Below, in pieces: positions 16,984 to 24,570 of a DNA stretch of 64,000 bases (position 1 is its first letter; each line of letters starts with the position of its first letter). The stretch spans positions 335,368 through 399,367 of the forward strand of contig NZ_LMPJ01000010.1 of NCBI RefSeq assembly GCF_001424585.1. The letters run 5' to 3'. The DNA is from Chryseobacterium sp. Leaf180 (GTDB taxonomy: Bacteria > Bacteroidota > Bacteroidia > Flavobacteriales > Weeksellaceae). Below the pieces are notes generated by a model. It did not search any database. It saw only the letters and a list, made by a program, of their open reading frames with translations, and had not been told where the DNA came from. A program made the position numbers and the translations under genes.

Positions 16984-18837
16984 CTACTCTACCGTGACAG
17001 ATTTTGCAAGATTTCTCGGCTGGTCAACGTTTGCACCTCTGTAAACCGCAATATAATAGGCAAGTAACTGCAATGGCACAGATGCAACGATTGGAGAAAA
17101 ACATTCGGAAGTTTCAGGGATTTCGATAACATAGTCTGCCATTTCACTCACCTGCTTATCACCTTTGTTTACAACGGCGATTAATTTTCCTTTACGTGCC
17201 TTGATTTCCTGCACATTACTTACAATTTTATCATAATGACCTTTTTTAGGAGCGATAATTACGATCGGCATATTCTCATCGATTAATGCGATCGGTCCAT
17301 GCTTCATTTCTGCCGCAGGATAGCCTTCTGCGTGGATGTAAGAAATTTCTTTCAACTTTAAAGCACCCTCCAAAGCCGCCGGATAATTACAGCCTCTTCC
17401 TAAATAAAGGAAATTTGTTGCATTGATAAAATCCTTCGCAATTTCCTGAGTAAGTTCGTGTGTCGATTCCAAAACATCTTCAATCTTCTTAGGAATTGCA
17501 TTAAGCTCAGCAATCAGATTCATAAACTCAGCATTCCCAAGATTACCGTTATGTTTCCCCAGTTTTAAAGCAATTAAAGAAAGAATGGTTAGCTGAGCAG
17601 TGAAAGCTTTTGTAGAAGCTACTCCGATTTCCGGACCCGCATGAGTGTAAGAACCGGCATCTGTGATACGTGCTATAGAAGAATCTACTACGTTGCAAAT
17701 ACCATATATAAATGCACCTTTTTCCTTAGCTAACTTTAAAGCTGCCATTGTGTCTGCAGTTTCTCCAGATTGGGAAATTGCGATGACAACATCTTTATCG
17801 GTAATAATCGGATTTCTGTATCTGAATTCCGAAGCATACTCTACCTCAACAGGAATTCTCGCGAACTCTTCAATTAAATACTCTCCAATCAATCCCGCAT
17901 GCCATGAAGTTCCGCAAGCGATAATGATAATACGGTTTGCATTCTTGAATTTCTCCATGTGATCCCAGATTCCGGCCATTTTGATAACGCCTTCTTCTAC
18001 GATCAAACGGCCACGCATCGTATCGTGAATTGATTTTGGCTGTTCAAAAATTTCTTTAAGCATAAAATGCTCGTAACCGCCTTTTTCAATCTGCTCTAAG
18101 CTCAGTTTCAACTCCTGAATTTCAGGAATAATTTTTGAGTTTTCGATGATTGTACGGATATCAACTCCTTTTTCAAGCGAAATAATAGCCATGTGACCTT
18201 CTTCGAGGTAAATCGCTTCTTTAGTAAATTCAACAAAAGGCGATGCATCTGATGCAATAAAATATTCATTTTCACCAATACCAATTGCAAGCGGAGAACC
18301 TAATCTTCCTACCACTAAAACACCCGGATAATCTTCGTGCATTACGGTAATTGCATAAGCACCATATACCTCATTTAAAGCAAAGCGAACCGCCGTCGGA
18401 AAGTCTGTTTCTGCATTTAGATCCATAAAATACTGAACCAGATTGACAAGAACTTCTGTATCTGTCTCAGATTTAAAAGTAAAACCTTTACCGGTAAGCA
18501 TCACTTTAATGGTATCGTAGTTTTCTATAATTCCATTATGCACAATCGCAATTTTGCCATTGTTAGATACATGCGGATGCGAGTTTCTGTCACTCGGAAC
18601 GCCGTGTGTCGCCCATCTTGTGTGGCCCATGCCTATGTGAGCAGTTCCTTTTAAATTTGATGAAATATTGACAAGATCTTCTACCTTTCCCTTAGTTTTT
18701 TCAACTTCAAAATTATTTTCTTTTCCTTCAAGCACGATTCCCGCACTGTCATAGCCTCTATATTCTAATCTTCTGAGACCGTTGATGACAATGTCGTACG
18801 CATCCTGAAAACCCGTATATCCTACAATTCCGCACAT
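16984..18837 (-). CDS. glmS: Glutamine--fructose-6-phosphate aminotransferase (isomerizing)
   Basis: GlmS makes glucosamine-6-phosphate from fructose-6-phosphate and glutamine, the entry step of peptidoglycan and LPS amino-sugar synthesis. It has 617 residues. The N-terminus MCGIVGYTG exposes the catalytic Cys after Met removal. The class II glutaminase domain spans about 1-220 (HTRWATHG, HNGIIENY). Two SIS sugar-isomerase domains follow, with IACGTSWHAG, SQSGETADT and the C-terminal AKSVTVE tail of GlmS. It starts 21 bases after the DUF4270 gene, so it probably belongs to the glgA-like/DUF4270/glmS operon. No glmS riboswitch was seen in that short gap. Confidence 0.96.
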   Translation of the reverse strand: MCGIVGYTGFQDAYDIVINGLRRLEYRGYDSAGIVLEGKENNFEVEKTKGKVEDLVNISSNLKGTAHIGMGHTRWATHGVPSDRNSHPHVSNNGKIAIVHNGIIENYDTIKVMLTGKGFTFKSETDTEVLVNLVQYFMDLNAETDFPTAVRFALNEVYGAYAITVMHEDYPGVLVVGRLGSPLAIGIGENEYFIASDASPFVEFTKEAIYLEEGHMAIISLEKGVDIRTIIENSKIIPEIQELKLSLEQIEKGGYEHFMLKEIFEQPKSIHDTMRGRLIVEEGVIKMAGIWDHMEKFKNANRIIIIACGTSWHAGLIGEYLIEEFARIPVEVEYASEFRYRNPIITDKDVVIAISQSGETADTMAALKLAKEKGAFIYGICNVVDSSIARITDAGSYTHAGPEIGVASTKAFTAQLTILSLIALKLGKHNGNLGNAEFMNLIAELNAIPKKIEDVLESTHELTQEIAKDFINATNFLYLGRGCNYPAALEGALKLKEISYIHAEGYPAAEMKHGPIALIDENMPIVIIAPKKGHYDKIVSNVQEIKARKGKLIAVVNKGDKQVSEMADYVIEIPETSECFSPIVASVPLQLLAYYIAVYRGANVDQPRNLAKSVTVE

Positions 18838-18858
18838 TCTATTATTGTGTTTTTATGA

Positions 18859-20430
18859 TTATTTTGTTCCGTAAATGACGCGAAGTTTTACGCGTTTCGC
18901 ATTCGTTAATGGTAGATTTCCTGAACCTACAAGCTGTATACGTTCCACTGCGAAAGGTCTTGTAGTAAGATTCCAGTTTATCAAAGCATTATTATTCTGA
19001 CTTCTGATAAAATCTCCTATATCAATTCTAAGATTTTTATTTTCATAGCCATTTCCTTCTTCGATAATACTCTTAACTGTTTTTGTAATAATAAAATCAT
19101 AGTAAGCAGGATTTTTTTCTAAATCATAAGCGCGCAGATAAGCAAATCCAGGTACTACAGCTGCATAATCTTTAAGATCCAGTGTAAATCCAGATTTTCC
19201 AGTTAAATTATTAGTCTCAACTATTGTCAGGACATTTGGTTTGCGGTAGCTATTTTTCCACGTTATCTCGTCTGTATACAGTCGCACTTTAGCATTAATA
19301 ACAGCTGCTTTATTTTGGCTATACATCAATTTTAAAGAATCAAGGGTTGCGGGGGGAAATTTAAGTCCAACAGAAGGTCCGCCCATTCCCTGCAGAAACA
19401 ATTTGTTATCTCCAGTTGTTGTATTTGGAGTAGCGCTCACATAGTTTGGAAACTGAGATCCAGCTCTGTTATACTGATAACTTCCTGCATGAACATTTCC
19501 TGTACCCAAAGCCAATTTAAATGTATTCTGAGGTCTTAAATTGGTAGTACCTTCAATCTTATCATTTTTATAATAAAGTACAATTTCCATATCGGCAGGA
19601 TTGATCTGAAACAGATATCCATCGCTCTCGTCCACAGAAATTTTGATTCCTCTGAAATATCTAATAAAGTTGGCCACTTCTTTAAGCTCTGGCTGACCTT
19701 TCTTATTGATAATCTTATTCTGAAAAAATGTCGCGTCGAGATTTACGCGAATATCATTCGTAGACGTGAAAATCGCAGAATTATCAGAATCTTTCGTGAT
19801 ATTGACAGAAGTAACATTTCCATTAAAAACTTTTGTACCAAGTAGTGTAGTAACTGGAAAATCTTTATTAGACAAAATAGAATCTTCTGTTCCACCAAGA
19901 AAATCTTGAAGCTCACTGACTCTCAGAGTAAAATTGGGCACTGCACCATTTATCTTCGCTCTCCCGTATTTTCTGACAGGCGAGGTTGAAAACACTTTTT
20001 TGGCAGCAACAGTACCGACAGGATATATGTAATTTTCGTCTGTTGTCGTTTTCAATGAATCTGTACTTGCTTCAAAAACCGGTTTTAAAACCAATACAGC
20101 AGAATCCATCACCGCGTTCGCTCCAAAATCAGGATTATAAGTTGACAAACGTGCCTGCGTGATATAAGAAGCCTTCTGCAAACCAAATTGTGACTCATTA
20201 AAAGCACCCAAAGTTCCTAAAGTAAGCCTTGCTGCATCACTGCGGATCGCATCACCATTATTTATATTATAGGCAATCATCCCAAAACTTAGTTCTTTGC
20301 CAGTTGCACCGTCGCCATCGAAAAGCTGTACCCCAAAATTATCCGCTTCCGGTTCACAGTTGTATAAAAGCACACTTCCAAAAATCACCATCAAAACAGT
20401 GGTGAATATTTTTTTGAAATTATAAATCAT
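18859..20430 (-). CDS. DUF4270 domain-containing lipoprotein
   Basis: A 523-residue predicted lipoprotein with a signal peptide and lipobox LYNC (Cys at about residue 26). The mature part is beta-rich and matches what I know of DUF4270: an N-terminal 'VQLFDG' segment, a segment near 80-120 that mentions stacked short strands and MDSAVLVLKP, and a C-terminal KRVKLRVIYGTK strand. The function of DUF4270 is unknown; it is common in Bacteroidota. It starts 10 bases after the glycogen-synthase-like gene and 21 bases before glmS, suggesting one operon. A cell-envelope role is inferred from the lipoprotein signal only. Confidence 0.85.
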   Translation of the reverse strand: MIYNFKKIFTTVLMVIFGSVLLYNCEPEADNFGVQLFDGDGATGKELSFGMIAYNINNGDAIRSDAARLTLGTLGAFNESQFGLQKASYITQARLSTYNPDFGANAVMDSAVLVLKPVFEASTDSLKTTTDENYIYPVGTVAAKKVFSTSPVRKYGRAKINGAVPNFTLRVSELQDFLGGTEDSILSNKDFPVTTLLGTKVFNGNVTSVNITKDSDNSAIFTSTNDIRVNLDATFFQNKIINKKGQPELKEVANFIRYFRGIKISVDESDGYLFQINPADMEIVLYYKNDKIEGTTNLRPQNTFKLALGTGNVHAGSYQYNRAGSQFPNYVSATPNTTTGDNKLFLQGMGGPSVGLKFPPATLDSLKLMYSQNKAAVINAKVRLYTDEITWKNSYRKPNVLTIVETNNLTGKSGFTLDLKDYAAVVPGFAYLRAYDLEKNPAYYDFIITKTVKSIIEEGNGYENKNLRIDIGDFIRSQNNNALINWNLTTRPFAVERIQLVGSGNLPLTNAKRVKLRVIYGTK

Positions 20431-20440
20431 TAAAATATAT

Positions 20441-21211
20441 TTAGTAAAGTTTATTAATATTTTCCAAATCCAGATATTCAGATTTTGGAGTTTCGCTTTC
20501 GTTAAAAGCTTTGTCTAAGTCACCATCCAGAAACTCATCGCCTTTCACAATTGCATCTACATAGCTCATGCTTTCAATCACAAAACTTTCAAAACTGGGA
20601 TTTTCTAACGCTTTTAAACCTGAAATATTATCAAACTTCAGTTTATCAGAAATTTTTGCATCCAGCGCAGCATTTTTCTCATTATATAGTGACAAAACTA
20701 TTTTTGCATCTTTGAAATAGGCATCAGACTGGTAATATGTTTTAAGATAGATTGGCACAAAAGAAGCCATCCAGCCATTCAGGTGAATAACATCCGGAAC
20801 CCAATTTAGTTTTTTAATGGTTTCAATTACGCCGCGTGCAAAGAAAATCGCGCGTTCGTCGTTGTCTTCAAAAGCATTTTCTTCGTCGTCGAAATAATAC
20901 TGTTTTCTCTTAAAATACTCTTCATTGTCGATAAAATATACCTGAAGTCTCTCACCAGGAAGGGACGCAACTTTGATGATCAGTGGCTGATCGAGATCAT
21001 TGATAATAATATTCATCCCCGAAAGACGGATCACCTCGTGCAGCTGAAATTTTCTCTCGCTGATCTGGCCAAACCGAGGCATAAAAACCCTCACATCATT
21101 GCCTTCGCCATGCATCTTGAGCGCCATTTTGTTTACCACCGAGCCTAAATTTGTATCTTCTTGGTAAGGGTACATCTCTGTGGTAATGTACAGTATTTTC
21201 TGATTGGGCAT
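20441..21211 (-). CDS. Short glycogen/starch-synthase-like protein (GT5 N-terminal domain only)
   Basis: A 256-residue protein that aligns with the N-terminal Rossmann half of GlgA (GT5), for example ILYITTEMYPY at the start, GNDVRVFMPRFG (about 37-48) and VPDVIHLNGWMASFVPIYLKTYY (about 137-159). It lacks the C-terminal GT-B half (GlgA is about 480 residues). It also lacks the ADP-glucose-binding KTGGLGDV motif: the aligned residues are EDTNLGSV (about 18-25). A classical synthase activity is therefore unlikely. I recall similar short proteins in other flavobacteria, so it is probably a conserved family, not a broken gene. It is the first gene of an operon with DUF4270 and glmS, divergent from panC. 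Confidence 0.85.
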   Translation of the reverse strand: MPNQKILYITTEMYPYQEDTNLGSVVNKMALKMHGEGNDVRVFMPRFGQISERKFQLHEVIRLSGMNIIINDLDQPLIIKVASLPGERLQVYFIDNEEYFKRKQYYFDDEENAFEDNDERAIFFARGVIETIKKLNWVPDVIHLNGWMASFVPIYLKTYYQSDAYFKDAKIVLSLYNEKNAALDAKISDKLKFDNISGLKALENPSFESFVIESMSYVDAIVKGDEFLDGDLDKAFNESETPKSEYLDLENINKLY

Positions 21212-21249
21212 ATATTTTTCTTATCTAATTTTAAAAATTGCTGAATGCG

Positions 21250-21257
21250 CAAAATTA
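21250..21257 (-). promoter_or_regulatory. Putative -7 box for the glgA-like/DUF4270/glmS operon
   Basis: TAATTTTG on the minus strand, 38 bases upstream of the start codon, fits TAnnTTTG. No TTG is found at the right distance, so only one box supports it. Confidence 0.35.
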
Positions 21258-21351
21258 CAAAAAAACATCCAACATTATTCTAATTAACAATTTTTTACAA
21301 CTGCAACGCCGTCAAACTGAAAATAACGCACACGGTAAGGTGATATTTTGC

Positions 21352-21359
21352 TATTTTTG
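21352..21359 (+). promoter_or_regulatory. Putative -7 box for panC
   Basis: TATTTTTG, 20 bases upstream of the panC ATG, fits TAnnTTTG. No matching -33 TTG is visible. Confidence 0.4.
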
Positions 21360-21379
21360 AATAACATTAAAATAACATC

Positions 21380-22225
21380 ATGGAAGTCTTCAGAAACAGG
21401 AAAACCCTGCAGGATTATATAGAAAGACAAAAAGAAATGGGTAAAAGAATAGGATTTGCCCCGACGATGGGCGCGCTGCATGAAGGCCATCTGTCCTTAT
21501 ATAAAGAAGCCCGAAATGAAAACGATCTTGTTGTCTCTTCGGTTTTTGTAAATCCTACACAATTTACGAATGCTGAAGATCTACGCAAATATCCGAGAGA
21601 TGTAAATCGCGATCTCATGATTCTGAAAAATTCGGGTTTTGTGGATGCAGTCTATCTGCCGGAAACTATAGATATTTATCCGGAAAAAACAGAAAGTAAA
21701 AAGTATAATTTTGACGGTCTGGAGAATGAAATGGAGGGAAAATCTCGACCAGGACATTTTGATGGCGTCGGAACCGTCGTAGAAGAACTTTTTCGGCAGG
21801 TAAAACCTGATAATGCTTATTTTGGTGAAAAAGATTTTCAGCAGTTGGCCATTATTAAAAAAATGGTTGAAAAAAAGAAAATTCCGGTCGCCATTAAAGG
21901 TGTAAAAATCTACCGTGCTGAAAATGGCTTGGCATTAAGTTCACGAAATCAGAGACTTTCAGAAAACCGAAGAAACACTTCCAAAATTATTTACGAAACA
22001 TTAAAGGATGTGAAAATTTGGTTTAAACATCTTTCAGCTAAAGAAATCACAAAAAAAGTAGAAGAAGTTTTTGATGATCAACCGGGAATGTTTTTGGAAT
22101 ATTTCATGATTGCTGATGAAAACAATTTGCACGAAGCAACTGCCTTTCATTCAGGAAAAAAATACCGTGCTTTCATCGTTGTAGTTGTAGACGGTATTCG
22201 CTTGATTGATAATATGGAACTTTAG
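21380..22225 (+). CDS. panC: Pantothenate synthetase (pantoate--beta-alanine ligase)
   Basis: PanC joins pantoate and beta-alanine with ATP in pantothenate (CoA) synthesis. It has 281 residues, the usual length. The HIGH-type nucleotide motif is MGALHEGHLSL (from residue 30), KSRPGHFDGVGTVV is the pantoate/ATP loop, and LALSSRNQRLS carries the KMSKS-like serines. It is a lone gene, divergent from the glgA-like operon, and is followed by a long perfect hairpin. panB and panD are not in the window. Confidence 0.96.
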   Translation: MEVFRNRKTLQDYIERQKEMGKRIGFAPTMGALHEGHLSLYKEARNENDLVVSSVFVNPTQFTNAEDLRKYPRDVNRDLMILKNSGFVDAVYLPETIDIYPEKTESKKYNFDGLENEMEGKSRPGHFDGVGTVVEELFRQVKPDNAYFGEKDFQQLAIIKKMVEKKKIPVAIKGVKIYRAENGLALSSRNQRLSENRRNTSKIIYETLKDVKIWFKHLSAKEITKKVEEVFDDQPGMFLEYFMIADENNLHEATAFHSGKKYRAFIVVVVDGIRLIDNMEL

Positions 22226-22241
22226 AATATTATACAAAAAT

Positions 22242-22267
22242 CAAAGGCTTCCGGAGGGAAGCCTTTG
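22242..22267. terminator. Hairpin between panC and the tRNA cluster, probably bidirectional
   Basis: An 11-bp perfect stem, CAAAGGCTTCC and GGAAGCCTTTG, with a GGAG loop. A T-run follows on the minus strand (22235-22240), so it is better placed to end leftward transcripts from the tRNA cluster. It starts 16 bases after the panC stop. Confidence 0.65.
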
Positions 22268-22321
22268 AACACCAAATCACAAAATATTAATATGAAAAAA
22301 ATTTACCTTTCAGTAAACTTG

Positions 22322-22394
22322 TGACCCGGCTGGGATTCGAACCCAGGACCCATACATTAAAAGTGTATTGCTCTACCAGCTGAGCTACCGAGTC
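22322..22394 (-). tRNA. tRNA-Lys(TTT), copy 1
   Basis: A 73-nt tRNA. Acceptor GACTCGG pairs with CCGGGTC, the anticodon loop is CTTTTAA with anticodon TTT, and the T-loop is GGGTTCGAATCCC. CCA is not encoded. It is identical to the copy at 22580-22652, including a few flanking bases. Last of three tRNAs on the minus strand. Confidence 0.97.
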
Positions 22395-22462
22395 GGCCAC
22401 AATAGATAATGTTTAAAATAAATTGAATCTACAAAAACATCTCTCATGTAAAAATTTTGCAG

Positions 22463-22545
22463 TGCCTGCGACTGGACTCGAACCAGCACATCCTTAGGAA
22501 ACCACCCCCTCAAGATGGCGTGTCTACCAATTTCACCACACAGGC
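22463..22545 (-). tRNA. tRNA-Leu(GAG)
   Basis: An 83-nt class II tRNA. Acceptor GCCTGTG pairs with CGCAGGC (one G-T pair). The anticodon stem CCATC/GGTGG closes the loop TTGAGGG with anticodon GAG. It has a long variable arm, and CCA is not encoded. It lies between the two identical tRNA-Lys genes. Confidence 0.96.
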
Positions 22546-22579
22546 GAAAAAAATTACCCGAAAGTAAATTTTTCTGATG

Positions 22580-22652
22580 TGACCCGGCTGGGATTCGAAC
22601 CCAGGACCCATACATTAAAAGTGTATTGCTCTACCAGCTGAGCTACCGAGTC
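22580..22652 (-). tRNA. tRNA-Lys(TTT), copy 2
   Basis: Sequence-identical to the tRNA-Lys at 22322-22394. It is the first of the three tRNAs in the minus-strand transcript and lies 56 bases from the promoter -7 box. Confidence 0.97.
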
Positions 22653-22707
22653 GGCCACATTATTACCAAGTTTCACCGTTGTGTAATGTCCCTTGTTTTT
22701 AGTGGTG

Positions 22708-22736
22708 CAAAGATAGAACATTTTTTAATTTCTCAA
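22708..22736 (-). promoter_or_regulatory. Promoter of the tRNA-Lys/Leu/Lys operon
   Basis: On the minus strand, TTG (22734-22736), 18 bases, then TATCTTTG (22708-22715). Both boxes and spacing fit the Bacteroidota consensus. Confidence 0.7.
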
Positions 22737-22768
22737 AACTTTTTCGCAAATTTGTTTAAAATAAATCT

Positions 22769-23290
22769 ATGATTATTTCACTCGTCGGATACATGGGAAG
22801 CGGCAAATCTCACATTTCCAAAATTTTAAGCCAAAAACTCAATTTCCGTGTGATAGACCTAGATCGCGAGATTTCTTTACAAAACAATCTGAGTATTGCT
22901 GAAATCTTCGAAAAGCGCGGCGAAATCTACTTTCGGAAAGTGGAAAAAGAAATTTTAGAAGTTATTTTGAATACTCAGGAAAATATTGTGCTCAGCGTTG
23001 GCGGCGGAACTCCGGTCTATTACAATAATATGGATACTATAAATGCGCTGTCCACCAGTGTTTTTCTGCAAACCTCTGTACCGATTCTTACCGAAAGACT
23101 TTTAAAACAGAAGGAAAAAAGACCTTTGATTTCCAGAATAGACGACGGAGACATCCCCGAATTCATCGCTAAACATCTCTTTGAAAGAAACGTCTTTTAT
23201 TCTAGAGCTAAATATAAAGTCATTACAGATCGCAAAACTCCTGAGATGATCATTGACGAAATTATAAGTTTAGTCTCGCCTACTCTTTAG
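22769..23290 (+). CDS. aroK: Shikimate kinase
   Basis: Phosphorylates shikimate in the aromatic amino acid pathway. It has 173 residues, the usual size. Walker A is GYMGSGKS at residues 7-14. The shikimate-binding DLD motif follows (VIDLDREI), then RGEIYFRKVE with the conserved arginine, GGGTP near residue 77, and the lid arginine in KEKRPLI. The end overlaps the convergent S4-domain gene by 11 bases. aroK and aroL cannot be told apart by sequence; aroK is used for a single copy. Confidence 0.94.
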   Translation: MIISLVGYMGSGKSHISKILSQKLNFRVIDLDREISLQNNLSIAEIFEKRGEIYFRKVEKEILEVILNTQENIVLSVGGGTPVYYNNMDTINALSTSVFLQTSVPILTERLLKQKEKRPLISRIDDGDIPEFIAKHLFERNVFYSRAKYKVITDRKTPEMIIDEIISLVSPTL

Positions 23291-23714
23291 ATTCTCCCGC
23301 ATCTGACTCACCAAAAAAGTCGTCCCAATCGGTAAAGTCGCCTTCTACATCATTGCCTACGTAGTCATCCATTTCACGGCGGTCTTTCTTCGTAGGTCGC
23401 CCTTCGCCACGGTTTCGGTAATAATCCTGCGACATTTTACGCAATTTCAGAAGCTCGTACTGTTCTTTATCAGTCACATCTTTAATATGAAGCGGAACCA
23501 GCTTCGCGCCCATTCTACTTTTAGGAATTTCTAAAACCTTGATTTTATAATCAATCTGATTCTTGCGGATCTTTATTGTATCGCCAATTTTTACTTCGCG
23601 GGAAGATTTTACGACAGCGTCACCTATCTGAACTCTGTTTTTCTTTATCTCATCTGTTGCAAGTGTGCGGGTTTTATAAAAGCGAATACTCCACAAAAAT
23701 TTATCTATTCTCAT
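23280..23714 (-). CDS. S4-domain RNA-binding protein (Hsp15/HslR family)
   Basis: A 144-residue protein with an N-terminal S4 domain (about 1-60: MRIDKFLWSIRFYKTRTLATDEIKKNRV, given here in two parts: MRIDKFLWSIRFYKTR then TLATDEI). Hsp15 binds stalled 50S subunits that carry peptidyl-tRNA and takes part in their rescue; the same fold is found in RqcP. A basic middle region (PTKKDRRE) is followed by an acidic tail rich in Asp and Glu (about 118-144), which is common in the Bacteroidota versions. It is convergent with aroK and divergent from the FKBP-like lipoprotein. Confidence 0.85.
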   Translation of the reverse strand: MRIDKFLWSIRFYKTRTLATDEIKKNRVQIGDAVVKSSREVKIGDTIKIRKNQIDYKIKVLEIPKSRMGAKLVPLHIKDVTDKEQYELLKLRKMSQDYYRNRGEGRPTKKDRREMDDYVGNDVEGDFTDWDDFFGESDAGESKE

Positions 23715-23723
23715 TATTTTTTA

Positions 23724-23731
23724 TACTTTTG
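23724..23731 (+). promoter_or_regulatory. Putative -7 box for the FKBP-like lipoprotein gene
   Basis: TACTTTTG, 37 bases upstream of the ATG, fits TAnnTTTG. No good -33 TTG is visible. Confidence 0.35.
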
Positions 23732-23768
23732 CCGTTATATTATTTGTAAAGTAATCAAAGTTTTTTAA

Positions 23769-24509
23769 ATGAAAAAAATATTTTTATATATACTCGCGGG
23801 ATCTCTCTGTTTTTCAGCTTGTAAGAAAGATGACGAGATAGAAACGTACAAAGAACCGGAAGATATCTCTATTCAGAATTCTTACGATGACATTTCAATT
23901 GAGAAGTTTTTAGGTGAAAACTATCTTGACGCACAGGGAAATATTAAAGCTTTCAGTGCGACAGATGCTTCAGATGATAATGAAACGAAGCTTAAAGATT
24001 TAAATCCGGCACCTGTTAAACTAAGCTCTGGGGTTATTTATATTGTAAGAAACGGTGCACAGCCAAACCCCGGAACTGAAATTAAAACTGAAAATGTAAT
24101 GCGAATTATGATGAGGGCGAGAACATATCTTGCCGCAAATACTGATGGCAATACTGCTTTTTTTAATACATCAGACTTTGCAGGCTACAGCTCGTTAGAC
24201 GGCAGCGGGACACCAATCGTTGATCCAGCTTTTTTTTATGCAAGGAAAGTATTAACTGATCTAAATCCTAGGAGCTACTATGAAATTGAGGGGTTTCAGG
24301 AAGCGATTACAAAATTCAGAGCTTTTGATTTAGATGATTCTGCCAATTACAACCTTCAGGGCGTGATTATCGTTCCTTCGCGGGCCGCTTTTGCGAGAGA
24401 CAACCATTCTTCATTTGGTGTGCAGGGAACAAATATTTACCGAAACAAAACTTTTGTATTCAACTTTCAGGTTTACAAATCAAGGACTAGACTACCTAAT
24501 GAATATTAA
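23769..24509 (+). CDS. Lipoprotein with a degenerate FKBP-like C-terminal domain
   Basis: A 246-residue predicted lipoprotein with lipobox FSAC (Cys at about residue 17) followed by KKDDE, a common surface or outer-membrane retention context in flavobacteria. The C-terminal part (about 165-242) runs EIEGFQEAITKFRA, GVIIVPSRAAFARDN, a short loop, and KTFVFNFQVYKSR. This order resembles the end of an FKBP prolyl isomerase (G...EAL, iPs.laYG, stLvFdVeL). Most FKBP active-site aromatics are not obvious, so activity is doubtful. GldI is an FKBP lipoprotein needed for gliding, but this gene is not recognisable as gldI. A terminator follows. Confidence 0.72.
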   Translation: MKKIFLYILAGSLCFSACKKDDEIETYKEPEDISIQNSYDDISIEKFLGENYLDAQGNIKAFSATDASDDNETKLKDLNPAPVKLSSGVIYIVRNGAQPNPGTEIKTENVMRIMMRARTYLAANTDGNTAFFNTSDFAGYSSLDGSGTPIVDPAFFYARKVLTDLNPRSYYEIEGFQEAITKFRAFDLDDSANYNLQGVIIVPSRAAFARDNHSSFGVQGTNIYRNKTFVFNFQVYKSRTRLPNEY

Positions 24510-24517
24510 AAATAAAG

Positions 24518-24550
24518 AAGGCGTATCAATATTTGAAACGCCTTTTTTTT
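24518..24550. terminator. Terminator between the FKBP-like lipoprotein and mtaB
   Basis: Stem AAGGCGT/ACGCCTT with a 13-base loop and a run of eight T. It sits 9 bases after the lipoprotein stop and could also serve mtaB on the other strand. Confidence 0.75.
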
Positions 24551-24570
24551 GCTTCATATTTAAATAAAAT

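Noticed and set aside
18838..18858. glmS riboswitch/ribozyme before glmS
   Set aside because: The gap to the upstream gene is only 21 bases, far too short for the ribozyme.
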